64,000 nt of DNA from Lentibacillus persicus (GTDB lineage: Bacteria; Bacillota; Bacilli; Bacillales; Amphibacillaceae): assembly GCF_900112705.1 (NCBI RefSeq), contig NZ_FOMR01000004.1, positions 1 to 64,000 of the forward strand. Direction: 5' to 3'. The notes beneath the pieces are model-generated. The model was not told where the DNA came from. It worked only from the letters and a program-made list of their open reading frames with translations, and made no database searches. The first letter of the stretch is position 1. The number at the start of each line of letters is the position of its first letter. This document shows positions 24,343-32,406 of the stretch, one piece after another. A program made the position numbers and the translations under genes.

Positions 24343-24944
24343 TGGATAGTCAGGAACGAACGCTGTTAATTATTGGTTCGCGTTTACTTGCATATCCCGA
24401 GGATGATTTCAGAGAAGATCTCAGCGATATCAAAGACTGCATCGATAACGATATTGAAAATGAACAGTTACACAAGCGATTAGAATCAATTGTTTCCATC
24501 TTTTATCTCTTTTCAATTGAAGATTTGAGAAAAATGTATGTTTCCACGTTTGACTTGCGGGCTAAAAATGGACTTTACCTGACTGCACATGAACTTGGTG
24601 ACAGCAGTAAACGTGGAGCAGCCATTATCAGACTGCAAAACATCATCGATGAAGCCGGGTACGAACGGACTGATGATGATTTAGCTGATTATATTCCAAT
24701 GTTATTTGAATTTCTTGCAGTAGCGCCGGAGAGTGACAATAATGAACGATTAATCAGACGTTTAGCCATTGCCGTACAACGTATTAAAAATAATTTACCT
24801 GACGAAAATCCATATTTCAATTTCATGGAATTATTAATGGAAGAAATCTTCCCGCAACCAACAAAAAAGGAAATACAGCGATTGGAATTTGAAAGGGAAG
24901 AAGCCGATCTTGAAGAATTACCATACCCAATCATGTATGGCTAA
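24342..24944 (+). CDS. narJ: nitrate reductase assembly chaperone
   Basis: NarJ keeps NarGH competent until the molybdenum cofactor is inserted and is not part of the final enzyme. The 200-residue, all-helical, acidic protein shows the family core LSTFD-like VSTFDLRAKNGLYLTAHELG, divided as VSTFDLRAKNG and LYLTAHELGD, and DYIPMLFEFLA. Its ATG overlaps the narH TAA by one base. A hairpin separates it from narI. Confidence 0.93.
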   Translation: MDSQERTLLIIGSRLLAYPEDDFREDLSDIKDCIDNDIENEQLHKRLESIVSIFYLFSIEDLRKMYVSTFDLRAKNGLYLTAHELGDSSKRGAAIIRLQNIIDEAGYERTDDDLADYIPMLFEFLAVAPESDNNERLIRRLAIAVQRIKNNLPDENPYFNFMELLMEEIFPQPTKKEIQRLEFEREEADLEELPYPIMYG

Positions 24945-24956
24945 GGAAGTCGTATC

Positions 24957-24982
24957 CAGCGGAAGAATTAAGTCTTCCGCTG
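24957..24982 (+). other. intercistronic hairpin between narJ and narI
   Basis: A 10-bp perfect stem, CAGCGGAAGA (24957-24966) and TCTTCCGCTG (24973-24982), loop ATTAAG, without a T run. It is probably an mRNA processing or stability element rather than a terminator, since narI lies downstream in the same operon. Confidence 0.6.
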
Positions 24983-25013
24983 TTACCTCCCTTGCCCAAA
25001 GGAGTGATGACGC

Positions 25014-25709
25014 ATGAGCGACGTTTTTTGGTGGGTTATTTTCCCTTACGCAACACTGGTTATTATGGTGCTAGGTTTATTATACCGTTTTGCTTATCGC
25101 CAATTGAGCTGGACAGCTCCGTCCACTGAATTCTTTGAAAAAAAATGGCTGAGAATTGGCTCCCCGCTTTTTCATGTAGGAATTATTGCCGCATTCTTCG
25201 GGCATATAATGGGAATCGTTATCCCAATGGATTTCTATCATGCAATTGGTGTATCAGATGATTTATATCATTTCGGAGCTTTTTATGGCGGTTTAACGGC
25301 CGGGTTAATGGCGGTAGCCGGTCTGATTATTCTTTTAATTCGAAAGATCGTCTATAATCCGGTCAGAGTCCATGCCAGTTTCTCAGACTACTATTCAGTG
25401 ATAGCGCTCTTAATCATTTCGGGAATCGGTGTCTATATGATGCTGTTTCAAAATGATACGGCGCAGGAATTTGATTACCGGACATCAATTGGACCTTGGT
25501 TCAGAAGTTTGTTTGCCTTAAATCCGCAATACCAGCTGATGACTGGTATACCTTTCTTATTTAAACTGCATACACTGCTCGGATTTGGTCTGTTTGCTTC
25601 GATACCATTTACATCTCTTGTTCACTTTTACAGTGTACCAGTACACTATCCAGTCAGGGCTCCACAACAATATCGTTCCCGATCCCAATATAGAAAGAAA
25701 AGCATGTAA
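25014..25709 (+). CDS. narI: respiratory nitrate reductase gamma subunit (cytochrome b)
   Basis: The membrane diheme subunit that takes electrons from menaquinol. The 231-residue protein has five hydrophobic spans. Histidines placed as heme ligands occur in SPLFHVGIIAAFFGHIMG (span 2) and KLHTLLGFGLF with SLVHFYSVPVHYPVRAPQQY at the end, the family's C-terminal signature. AAAGGAGTG precedes ATG 25014. It completes the narGHJI order. No narK or nitrite reductase is in the window. Confidence 0.95.
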   Translation: MSDVFWWVIFPYATLVIMVLGLLYRFAYRQLSWTAPSTEFFEKKWLRIGSPLFHVGIIAAFFGHIMGIVIPMDFYHAIGVSDDLYHFGAFYGGLTAGLMAVAGLIILLIRKIVYNPVRVHASFSDYYSVIALLIISGIGVYMMLFQNDTAQEFDYRTSIGPWFRSLFALNPQYQLMTGIPFLFKLHTLLGFGLFASIPFTSLVHFYSVPVHYPVRAPQQYRSRSQYRKKSM

Positions 25710-25716
25710 GGAACAG

Positions 25717-25750
25717 AACTGAGAGCAAATGTCTTTGCTTTCAGTTTTTT
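25717..25750 (+). terminator. terminator of the nar operon
   Basis: AACTGAGAGCAAA (25717-25729) pairs with TTTGCTTTCAGTT (25734-25746), with a one-base mismatch, followed by a T run. Confidence 0.8.
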
Positions 25751-25892
25751 TATTTTGTCATTACTTTATATGCGATTATATTTAAAAATGATATAAATTT
25801 GTTTAAAATAGAAGTATGAAACCTTTTATAGACTTTAACGTATTACTAAGTGGGATTCTTAAAACCGGTTCTAAATAATAGGAGCTGAAACA

Positions 25893-26537
25893 ATGCGACG
25901 ATTTTTTACACTGATATTTTGTTCGGCATTGGGAACGTCAACTGCCGCGGTAACATGGATAATCAGCTTTTTTGGATATGACACAGCTTTGCTGATGTCA
26001 GGTATATACGCTGCTGCCGGCGGCGGGACAAGCTATCTCTTATCAAAAGAAATAATACTTTTCCGCTTCCTGCGACGACACGAGCTTACACGAAAAGAAT
26101 ATAAATATATTCAGCAAAATCTTGTCGAAGCAAAAGCTAAAATTAAACGTCTTCAGAGCAAATTATCAAGCATTCGCAATATGCGACAGGCAAAGGAATA
26201 CATCAACATACTTGTGACTGTCCGAAAAATTTATGCCAATACAAAAAAAGATCCAAAACGTTTCTTTAAGGCAGAGGAGTTTTATTATAAGCATCTTGAT
26301 TCGCTTGTAACGTTAATGGAGAAATATGCTTATTTAAAGTCCCAGCCAGCGCGGTCAAATGACATTAACCAATCACTGAAGGAGACCTCGAAAACCATTA
26401 CACAACTAAACACCACCATTCAAAATGATCTTCATCTGATGCTGCGTGACGATATAAATACCCTGCATTTCGAGCTGGATATTGCAAATCAATCATTGAG
26501 AAACACATCTAAAAAAGAAAGCGAGGCCATCAAATGA
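25893..26537 (+). CDS. xpaC: XpaC family protein
   Basis: A 214-residue protein with two N-terminal hydrophobic segments (about 5-25 and 32-50) and a long charged helical region. This is the layout of XpaC, named for hydrolysis of 5-bromo-4-chloroindolyl phosphate, whose true role is unknown. It overlaps the next gene by four bases (ATGA), as the pair xpaC-yaaN does in B. subtilis. Probably a membrane partner of the TelA-like protein, perhaps in envelope stress or toxic-anion tolerance. Confidence 0.85.
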   Translation: MRRFFTLIFCSALGTSTAAVTWIISFFGYDTALLMSGIYAAAGGGTSYLLSKEIILFRFLRRHELTRKEYKYIQQNLVEAKAKIKRLQSKLSSIRNMRQAKEYINILVTVRKIYANTKKDPKRFFKAEEFYYKHLDSLVTLMEKYAYLKSQPARSNDINQSLKETSKTITQLNTTIQNDLHLMLRDDINTLHFELDIANQSLRNTSKKESEAIK

Positions 26538-27682
26538 GTGACTACAAACATTCGCCTTCATCTGACTTGGATGAATTATTGCAAAACCCTTTCAGCCAAC
26601 AGGATTCGAATAACTTAACGAACCAGGATAATTATCGGGACAGACTTTTTGACTCATTAACTGAAGAAAACAAGCAAAAAGCATTAACTTTAAAACAACA
26701 GATTGATCCAAATAATTTTGAATCGGTTACTGAATACGGGGTAGAAGCACAATCTAAGCTGCATGCTTTCTCTCATTCGATGTTGGAACATGTGCAAAAA
26801 AATGACGCAGGTGAAATTGGCAATACATTGGAAAACCTTATGAAAAAGCTTGAGCAGGTGAACCCGGACGAATTAAAACCTGAGAAGCGTGGCGTGTTAT
26901 CAAGGATGTTTGGAAAGATTTCAAATTCTGTAAACGAAATCTTGTCCCGTTACCAGAAAACTGGCGCACAAATTGACCGGATCAGTCTGCAGCTTGATAA
27001 CTATAAAGGAACGTTGAAGAAAGACAATGAACTGCTTCAGGAGGTTTTTGACAAGAACAAAGATTATTTTGATGCGTTGAATATTTATATTGCTGCTGGA
27101 GAGGTTAAGCGTGATGAATTGGAAAATGAGCTTATTCCTGACTTAAAACAAAAGGCGGAACAATCCGGCAACCAAATGGACGTTCAAAAAGTGAACGATA
27201 TGATCCAATTTGCTGAGCGTTTGGACAAGCGTGTCCATGACCTGAGATTAAGCCGGCAAATCACAACACAGAGCGCACCACAAATACGCTTAATTCAAAA
27301 TACCAATCAGGCACTCGTGGAAAAAATCCAATCATCTATATTAACCGCTATCCCATTATGGAAAAATCAAATTGCCATTGCACTGACAATCATCCGACAG
27401 CGTCATGCAACAGAAGCGCAGAAGCAAGTATCTCAAACAACGAATGATTTGCTTTTAAAAAACTCAGAAATGCTTAAAACGAATTCAACTGAAACAGCAA
27501 AAGAAACTGAGCGTGGGTTAGTCGATATCGAAACACTCAAACAAACACAAGAAAATTTGCTAAGCTCAATTGAGGAAACGATCAACGTTCAAGCAGAAGG
27601 CCGTGAAAGACGTCTACAGGCCGAAAAAGAAATGACTGACATGGAAGAAGAACTGAAAACAAAACTATTGGAATTAAAATAA
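26534..27682 (+). CDS. yaaN: TelA / YaaN toxic-anion resistance family protein
   Basis: A 382-residue cytoplasmic, almost wholly helical protein with coiled-coil stretches (ERGLVDIETLKQTQENLLSS, EEELKTKLLELK). The family core (IPLWKNQIAIALTIIRQRHA near residue 275) is present. TelA was first linked to tellurite resistance; the B. subtilis homologue YaaN has no fixed function. Coupled to xpaC by ATGA overlap and closed by a terminator. Confidence 0.88.
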   Translation: MSDYKHSPSSDLDELLQNPFSQQDSNNLTNQDNYRDRLFDSLTEENKQKALTLKQQIDPNNFESVTEYGVEAQSKLHAFSHSMLEHVQKNDAGEIGNTLENLMKKLEQVNPDELKPEKRGVLSRMFGKISNSVNEILSRYQKTGAQIDRISLQLDNYKGTLKKDNELLQEVFDKNKDYFDALNIYIAAGEVKRDELENELIPDLKQKAEQSGNQMDVQKVNDMIQFAERLDKRVHDLRLSRQITTQSAPQIRLIQNTNQALVEKIQSSILTAIPLWKNQIAIALTIIRQRHATEAQKQVSQTTNDLLLKNSEMLKTNSTETAKETERGLVDIETLKQTQENLLSSIEETINVQAEGRERRLQAEKEMTDMEEELKTKLLELK

Positions 27683-27712
27683 CAATCGGGCCGGAACCCG
27701 GTTGTTTTTTTG
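27683..27712 (+). terminator. terminator after yaaN
   Basis: CAATCGGG (27683-27690) pairs with CCCGGTTG, one G-U pair, followed by seven T residues. Confidence 0.8.
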
Positions 27713-27802
27713 CTGTATTATTGATTAAATATGGATTAATCCTTGTCTTGCTGCTTAAACTAATTAGACAACTAATTGTAGAATTGAGGAAGGATGACAT
27801 AC

Positions 27803-29332
27803 ATGAATACCGAAAGAAATATGCCCCAGTATCCAGCGTCTTATTGGAGAGAATCAGTATCACTCCCCGAATATCCCAGATTAAATGAATCGATTAAAAC
27901 GGATGTCGGGATTGTTGGAGGGGGCATCACTGGGATTACTGCAGCCTATTTACTGACAAAAGAAGGGTTGAATGTAACGCTGCTCGACGCAGGAAAAGTT
28001 TTAAACGGTGTCACCGGTCATACAACAGCCAAAGTCACGGCACAGCATGGGATAATTTATAATGAATTAATACAGCATTTTGGAAAGGAAAAAGCTGCGC
28101 AATATTACCAAGCAAGTAATGAGGCGAAACAATTCATTGAAAAAACAATTCAAACGCATAATATAAATTGTGATTACAAAGAAGAAGATGCATACATATT
28201 CACAAATTCAGAGGACTATTTATCACAACTGGAAGCTGAAAAGGATGCGTATGATCAGCTTGAAATTGCTAGTGAACTTTCGGGCAGCATAGCACTCGAT
28301 GTACCAATCAAATCTGCGTTAAACATGAAGAATCAGGCCCAATTTCATCCACTTAAGTATTTAAAGACGATGACAGAAAAGGCTGTTGAAAATGGTTTGC
28401 AAATCTTTGAAAACACAACGGCAACGGATATTGACCGTAACAAACATCCCTCTATTGTGACCCGAGAAGGGAGGAGGGTTAACTGTCGGTACGTCATCCA
28501 AGCTTCCCATTATCCGTTTTATGATGGCGAAGGATTTTATCCTGTTCGAATGTATCCTGAACGCTCTTATATTATTGCTGTCAAAACACCTAAAACTTTT
28601 CCCGGCGGAATGTATATCAATGCTGAATCACCAACACGCTCAATAAGATCAGTCAATATGAATGATGAGGATTTATGGTTGATAGGTGGCGATAGTCACA
28701 AAACAGGCCAAGGCGAATCAACAATTAAGCATTATGAGGCTTTGCAGGATTATGCTGCAAAACAATTCGGCATTTCTGAGTTTAAATACAGATGGTCCGC
28801 GCAGGATCTGACAACTTTGGACAAACTACCTTATATTGGTCCCGTAACCAAGAATGAAGATAATATTTTTGTTGCGACAGGTTATCGAAAATGGGGAATG
28901 ACGAACGGAACGATTGCAGCTAAAATTATTACTGACAGAATTCTCGAGAAAGATAATCCATATCGAGATCTATTTGCACCATCACGGTTTCAGGCAGATC
29001 CATCGGTGCGAAAGTTTGCAAAGATGAATACTGATGTGGCAAAACACATGATTCGAGGAAAACTTGAATACACCAATGATAACGTTAAAAATCTCAAACC
29101 AGATGATGCCACGATTACAAGAGTTCGTGGTAAACGAACCGGTGTATATAAGGATGAAGAAAATCAGATTCACGCGGTAGATACGACATGCAAGCATCTT
29201 GGATGTGAAGTTAACTGGAATTCAGGCGATCGCACATGGGATTGTCCGTGCCATGGATCGCGTTATTCTTATACAGGTGATGTTATCGAAGGACCAGCGA
29301 AAGAACCATTGAATAAAGTTGATTTGGAATAA
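27803..29332 (+). CDS. yhfW: FAD-dependent oxidoreductase with C-terminal Rieske domain (YhfW)
   Basis: A 509-residue soluble flavoprotein. The N-terminal DAO-type domain begins with the FAD motif VGIVGGGITGITAAYLL (about residues 35-50). The C-terminal 90 residues form a Rieske domain with CKHLGCEVNW and CPCHGSRYS giving the two Cys/His pairs of the [2Fe-2S] cluster. The B. subtilis homologue is YhfW; its substrate is unknown. ATG 27803 is nine bases after GAGGAAGG; the ATG at 27794 touches that site and is rejected. Confidence 0.9.
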   Translation: MNTERNMPQYPASYWRESVSLPEYPRLNESIKTDVGIVGGGITGITAAYLLTKEGLNVTLLDAGKVLNGVTGHTTAKVTAQHGIIYNELIQHFGKEKAAQYYQASNEAKQFIEKTIQTHNINCDYKEEDAYIFTNSEDYLSQLEAEKDAYDQLEIASELSGSIALDVPIKSALNMKNQAQFHPLKYLKTMTEKAVENGLQIFENTTATDIDRNKHPSIVTREGRRVNCRYVIQASHYPFYDGEGFYPVRMYPERSYIIAVKTPKTFPGGMYINAESPTRSIRSVNMNDEDLWLIGGDSHKTGQGESTIKHYEALQDYAAKQFGISEFKYRWSAQDLTTLDKLPYIGPVTKNEDNIFVATGYRKWGMTNGTIAAKIITDRILEKDNPYRDLFAPSRFQADPSVRKFAKMNTDVAKHMIRGKLEYTNDNVKNLKPDDATITRVRGKRTGVYKDEENQIHAVDTTCKHLGCEVNWNSGDRTWDCPCHGSRYSYTGDVIEGPAKEPLNKVDLE

Positions 29333-29397
29333 TCAATTGCAAATGTGTAAATTTCATTTCCATAAACAAAAAATAGCATTAGATCTTATAAACAAAG

Positions 29398-29427
29398 CGC
29401 CATAATATTCATTAATGGCGTTTTTTT
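29398..29427 (+). terminator. terminator after yhfW
   Basis: CGCCAT (29398-29403) and ATGGCG (29415-29420) with an 11-base loop, then seven T residues. Confidence 0.7.
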
Positions 29428-29435
29428 GGTTTTGT

Positions 29436-29467
29436 CTCACTATCATAAGTATACTTTTATGCGAGAC
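29436..29467. other. hairpin 3' of the LAGLIDADG gene
   Basis: GTCTC (29436-29440) and GAGAC flank the near-palindrome CATAAGTATACTTTTATG. It lies in the 200-base gap between yhfW and the LAGLIDADG gene and might end the latter's transcript, though no clear T run is present. Confidence 0.4.
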
Positions 29468-29537
29468 AATTATAATTTATAGGTTCCTATAATAAATATT
29501 ATGTTAACCCGAGTTGCAAAAAAACATGTTCGGATTA

Positions 29538-30533
29538 TCATCCCTTCATTATATAGGTCCAAATAACATCGAAGTTAAATTTAAATTTATGATCTTCTTT
29601 AAGCCATCTTTTATACGTATTTATATTAATGCCGATACATTCACAAGCCTTTTCTTCAGAAACTAATATAGAAAATATGGTCAAAAAGTTTAATTTTCGT
29701 TTTTCAATTGCTGCAATGGTATTTATATCTTTACTATCGCTTAAATCCTCAGCCTTCAGTTTTTCCCTAGCGAATATTTCATATTTACGTCTTAGAAAGA
29801 GTTTACGGTCTTTATTATTATAAATCCAATCTGAGAACCGTTTAATTGATTGTCTGCCCCTGATATGAAGTCGAACGTTTTTCCCATCATTGACATACTG
29901 GGTTCTTAACCGTTTTTTCAGTAATATTTCATTTAGCTGGTTCATAAATAATTTCGAACCGCCAACAAACGTTACAGTATATTGCTCATAATTAATATAA
30001 CCATCACCATCAAAATAACCTCTAATGAAATGACTCATATATTCATCTGGCACTTCCGGCAATGTAATTAACCTTGATTTGTCAGGTATGACACCATGAA
30101 TGTCGATTAAGTCCGCCTTCATAATTTTGCTGTTGAAATTTAAAATATATACACCCGTCTTTTTATTCTGGTATAAAGGCTGATCAGACCCGATTTCTTG
30201 TTTAATATTCTCCAGAATGTATTTTTCTTTTTGAGCAAAACTTACGAATTGGCCATCACGGGCTACTGTGCCGTCAGCAATAAAAAAACCTAATATGTAC
30301 GCCATATTATTGGACCATGTTTTGAAATAATCTTCATTAAACTCATATTTTCGTTTCCAGCTTCCTCTCGGTCGCAATTGCACTTTATTTTGTTTAAGCA
30401 ATATTCGAATATATCTTGATGAGACATTAGCTTTCACCGCGATTTCGGTTGTACTCATCCCCTTCTGATACAGTTCGATAATTTTACCAGTGGACAAAGT
30501 TCTTTTGCGTATCTTCCCCGTCTGATTTGTCAC
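29538..30533 (-). CDS. free-standing LAGLIDADG homing-endonuclease-like protein
   Basis: A 331-residue protein with two LAGLIDADG motifs, LGFFIADGT (81-89) and FIRGYFDGDG (169-178). Both acidic catalytic residues are kept, so a monomeric DNA endonuclease is expected. Around the core are an N-terminal helix-turn-helix (about 15-47: IIELYQKGMSTTEIAVKAN) and a C-terminal one (about 295-320). It starts at GTG 30533, eight bases after GGGAGG. It lies alone between intact genes, not within a visible intron or intein. It could cut DNA, or have turned into a DNA-binding regulator as WhiA-type proteins did. Confidence 0.85.
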   Translation of the reverse strand: MTNQTGKIRKRTLSTGKIIELYQKGMSTTEIAVKANVSSRYIRILLKQNKVQLRPRGSWKRKYEFNEDYFKTWSNNMAYILGFFIADGTVARDGQFVSFAQKEKYILENIKQEIGSDQPLYQNKKTGVYILNFNSKIMKADLIDIHGVIPDKSRLITLPEVPDEYMSHFIRGYFDGDGYINYEQYTVTFVGGSKLFMNQLNEILLKKRLRTQYVNDGKNVRLHIRGRQSIKRFSDWIYNNKDRKLFLRRKYEIFAREKLKAEDLSDSKDINTIAAIEKRKLNFLTIFSILVSEEKACECIGININTYKRWLKEDHKFKFNFDVIWTYIMKG

Positions 30534-30664
30534 GGCCTCCGCCTCCCTTTCACATTAGAACTTGTGTTCGTAATATTATTATAACATATTCGGAACGCCG
30601 CAGCTATTAATTTATTGAAAATTAAAACGGACAGATCAACTCACTTCTGCCCGTTACTCAATCG

Positions 30665-31291
30665 TTAAACTTCGGTGATATCGATTGATAGTATTCTATT
30701 GTTATGCGGGTTATAAATCGCCCTGGCTCTTACAACAATCGATTCTTGCGCTGACTGAAGCTGATACTCGTATGTTTCTATCATACGCCCATCATCTTCA
30801 GTTTTACCGATAAAACTTTGTCCGGTAATCTGGTAGCTCCCATATGCATTTTGAACAATCCGTTGTAAATAACTTCCCCACTGCTGCTGCTCTAGACTGG
30901 AAACAGGCCGAATTTGAATGTCGATCACACCCTGCTGAGGATTGGCACCCAGTGTTTCAAATACTCTTCGATGAACGTTAAGCCGATTCTCGGGATAATT
31001 TGGAACTTTATCAACTACCTCAACAAGAATAGATCTGCCAGTCACAGGATAAATAATTTGCAATGTTTCCCCACATTGATAGGAAGTATTTTCACCAACA
31101 GCTGTCGTCATGTATAAATTATCTGACCACGGGATACCGCATTTAGTAATCCTTCCACCCTCTGTCCAGGTAGCCTGCCCGCTGATTGACTGTTGACGGA
31201 GGTCAGTTTCGTGAGTATTGTACTGCACGCCATCATAAGGCTTGTAAGCAAAAGGATACATATTTTTAAAATAGGGATTTTCTGAAAACAT
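30665..31291 (-). CDS. double-psi beta-barrel (RlpA/expansin-like) protein with DUF3889-like C-terminus
   Basis: A 208-residue protein. Residues about 35-130 resemble a double-psi beta-barrel of the RlpA/expansin type (SISGQATWTEGGRITKCGIP; CGETLQIIYP; VEVVDKVPNYPENRLNVHRR, divided as VEVVDKVPNYP and NRLNVHRR; VIDIQIRPV). The last 60 residues are strand-rich like DUF3889 proteins of bacilli. No signal peptide is seen: the N-terminus is tyrosine- and proline-rich (NPYFKNMYPFAYKPYDG), more like a spore-coat protein. ATG 31291 follows AGGAGGA. Domain calls are from motif memory. Confidence 0.65.
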   Translation of the reverse strand: MFSENPYFKNMYPFAYKPYDGVQYNTHETDLRQQSISGQATWTEGGRITKCGIPWSDNLYMTTAVGENTSYQCGETLQIIYPVTGRSILVEVVDKVPNYPENRLNVHRRVFETLGANPQQGVIDIQIRPVSSLEQQQWGSYLQRIVQNAYGSYQITGQSFIGKTEDDGRMIETYEYQLQSAQESIVVRARAIYNPHNNRILSIDITEV

Positions 31292-31425
31292 TATTTTCCT
31301 CCTGTCTGAATTATAACTTCCGGATTAATATATGTGTCCTTGTAAATGGCTGTTACAGTTAAGATATTAGTTCAGACAGATTAAAATGAAAAAACGCAGT
31401 ATGGATAGATTACCCACGTGTACAT

Positions 31426-31459
31426 AAAAAAAGAGAGCAGCTTTTTGCTCAAGCTGCTC
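31426..31459 (-). terminator. terminator of dsdA-cysK
   Basis: Minus-strand stem GAGCAGCT (31459-31452) with AGCTGCTC (31442-31435), followed by TCTTTTTTT. Confidence 0.8.
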
Positions 31460-31471
31460 ATTTTAATAATT

Positions 31472-32392
31472 CTATTCATCAAAAAGATTCATACTTAAAT
31501 AACGCTCACCTGTGTCAGGTGCCATACAGACTAACTTTTTACCTTTTCCAAGTTGTTTGGCGACCGCTACAGCGGCATATACAGCTGCGGCACCGGACAA
31601 GCCAATAAAAATACCTTCTTTCTGCGGGAGTGTTTTAAACATATCGACCGCATCATCATCCTCAATTTGCATAATTTCATCGTAAATGGATGTATTTAAT
31701 ATATCCGGTACAAAGCCCGGACTCGTTCCTACTAATTTATGTGAGCCAGCTTTTCCGCCGGACAATACAGGAGATCCTTTTGGTTCAGCAACTGTAATAT
31801 GCAAATCTGGCATTTTTTCTTTCAATACTTCTCCGGTGCCTGTTATCGTCCCCCCAGTTCCCGCAGTTGCTACAAACGCATCGAGTTTTCCATCTATCTG
31901 CTCGTATATTTCCAAAGCAGTTGTTGAACGGTGAATATCCGGATTAGCACTATTTTCAAATTGCTGCGGAATGAAACTATTTGGAATTTCTTTATGAAGT
32001 TCATTTGCTTTTTCGATTGCCCCGGGCATTTTGTCTTCACTTGGGGTTAACACCACTTCGGCACCATATGCCCGTAAAATATTACGGCGTTCCTGTGTAC
32101 TGTTATCCGGCATGACCATAATTGCTTTATAACCTCTTGCGGCAGCGCTCATCGCGAGTCCTATACCCGTATTCCCGCTCGTTGGTTCGATAATCGTGGC
32201 ACCTGGTTTAATGAGTCCTTCTTGTTCAGCCATTTTAATCATGTTGAAGGCAGCACGGTCTTTAACACTTTTACTCGGATTGAACGATTCCAGCTTCAAG
32301 TAAATTTCAGCCGCTTCTTCCGGTACAATGTGATGGAGCTTGACAAGTGGGGTTTCGCCTATTAATTCCGTTATGTCCTGTGCGACTTTCAT
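31472..32392 (-). CDS. cysK: cysteine synthase A
   Basis: PLP enzyme making L-cysteine from O-acetylserine and sulfide. The 306-residue protein has the PLP lysine K44 in SKSVKDRAA, the substrate loop EPTSGNTGIGLA, the phosphate-binding GTGGTITGTG and the ending with APDTGERYLS. ATG 32392 is preferred over the TTG at 32401 on ribosome-site spacing (AGGAAGG at 32404-32410). It follows the D-serine dehydratase gene after 14 bases and shares its terminator, an uncommon pairing. Confidence 0.93.
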   Translation of the reverse strand: MKVAQDITELIGETPLVKLHHIVPEEAAEIYLKLESFNPSKSVKDRAAFNMIKMAEQEGLIKPGATIIEPTSGNTGIGLAMSAAARGYKAIMVMPDNSTQERRNILRAYGAEVVLTPSEDKMPGAIEKANELHKEIPNSFIPQQFENSANPDIHRSTTALEIYEQIDGKLDAFVATAGTGGTITGTGEVLKEKMPDLHITVAEPKGSPVLSGGKAGSHKLVGTSPGFVPDILNTSIYDEIMQIEDDDAVDMFKTLPQKEGIFIGLSGAAAVYAAVAVAKQLGKGKKLVCMAPDTGERYLSMNLFDE

Positions 32393-32406
32393 ATTAAACA
32401 ACCTTC

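Noticed and set aside
29333-30664. Intron or intein hosting the LAGLIDADG gene
   Set aside because: Both neighbours are complete genes with their own starts and stops, and no intron-core motifs were seen.
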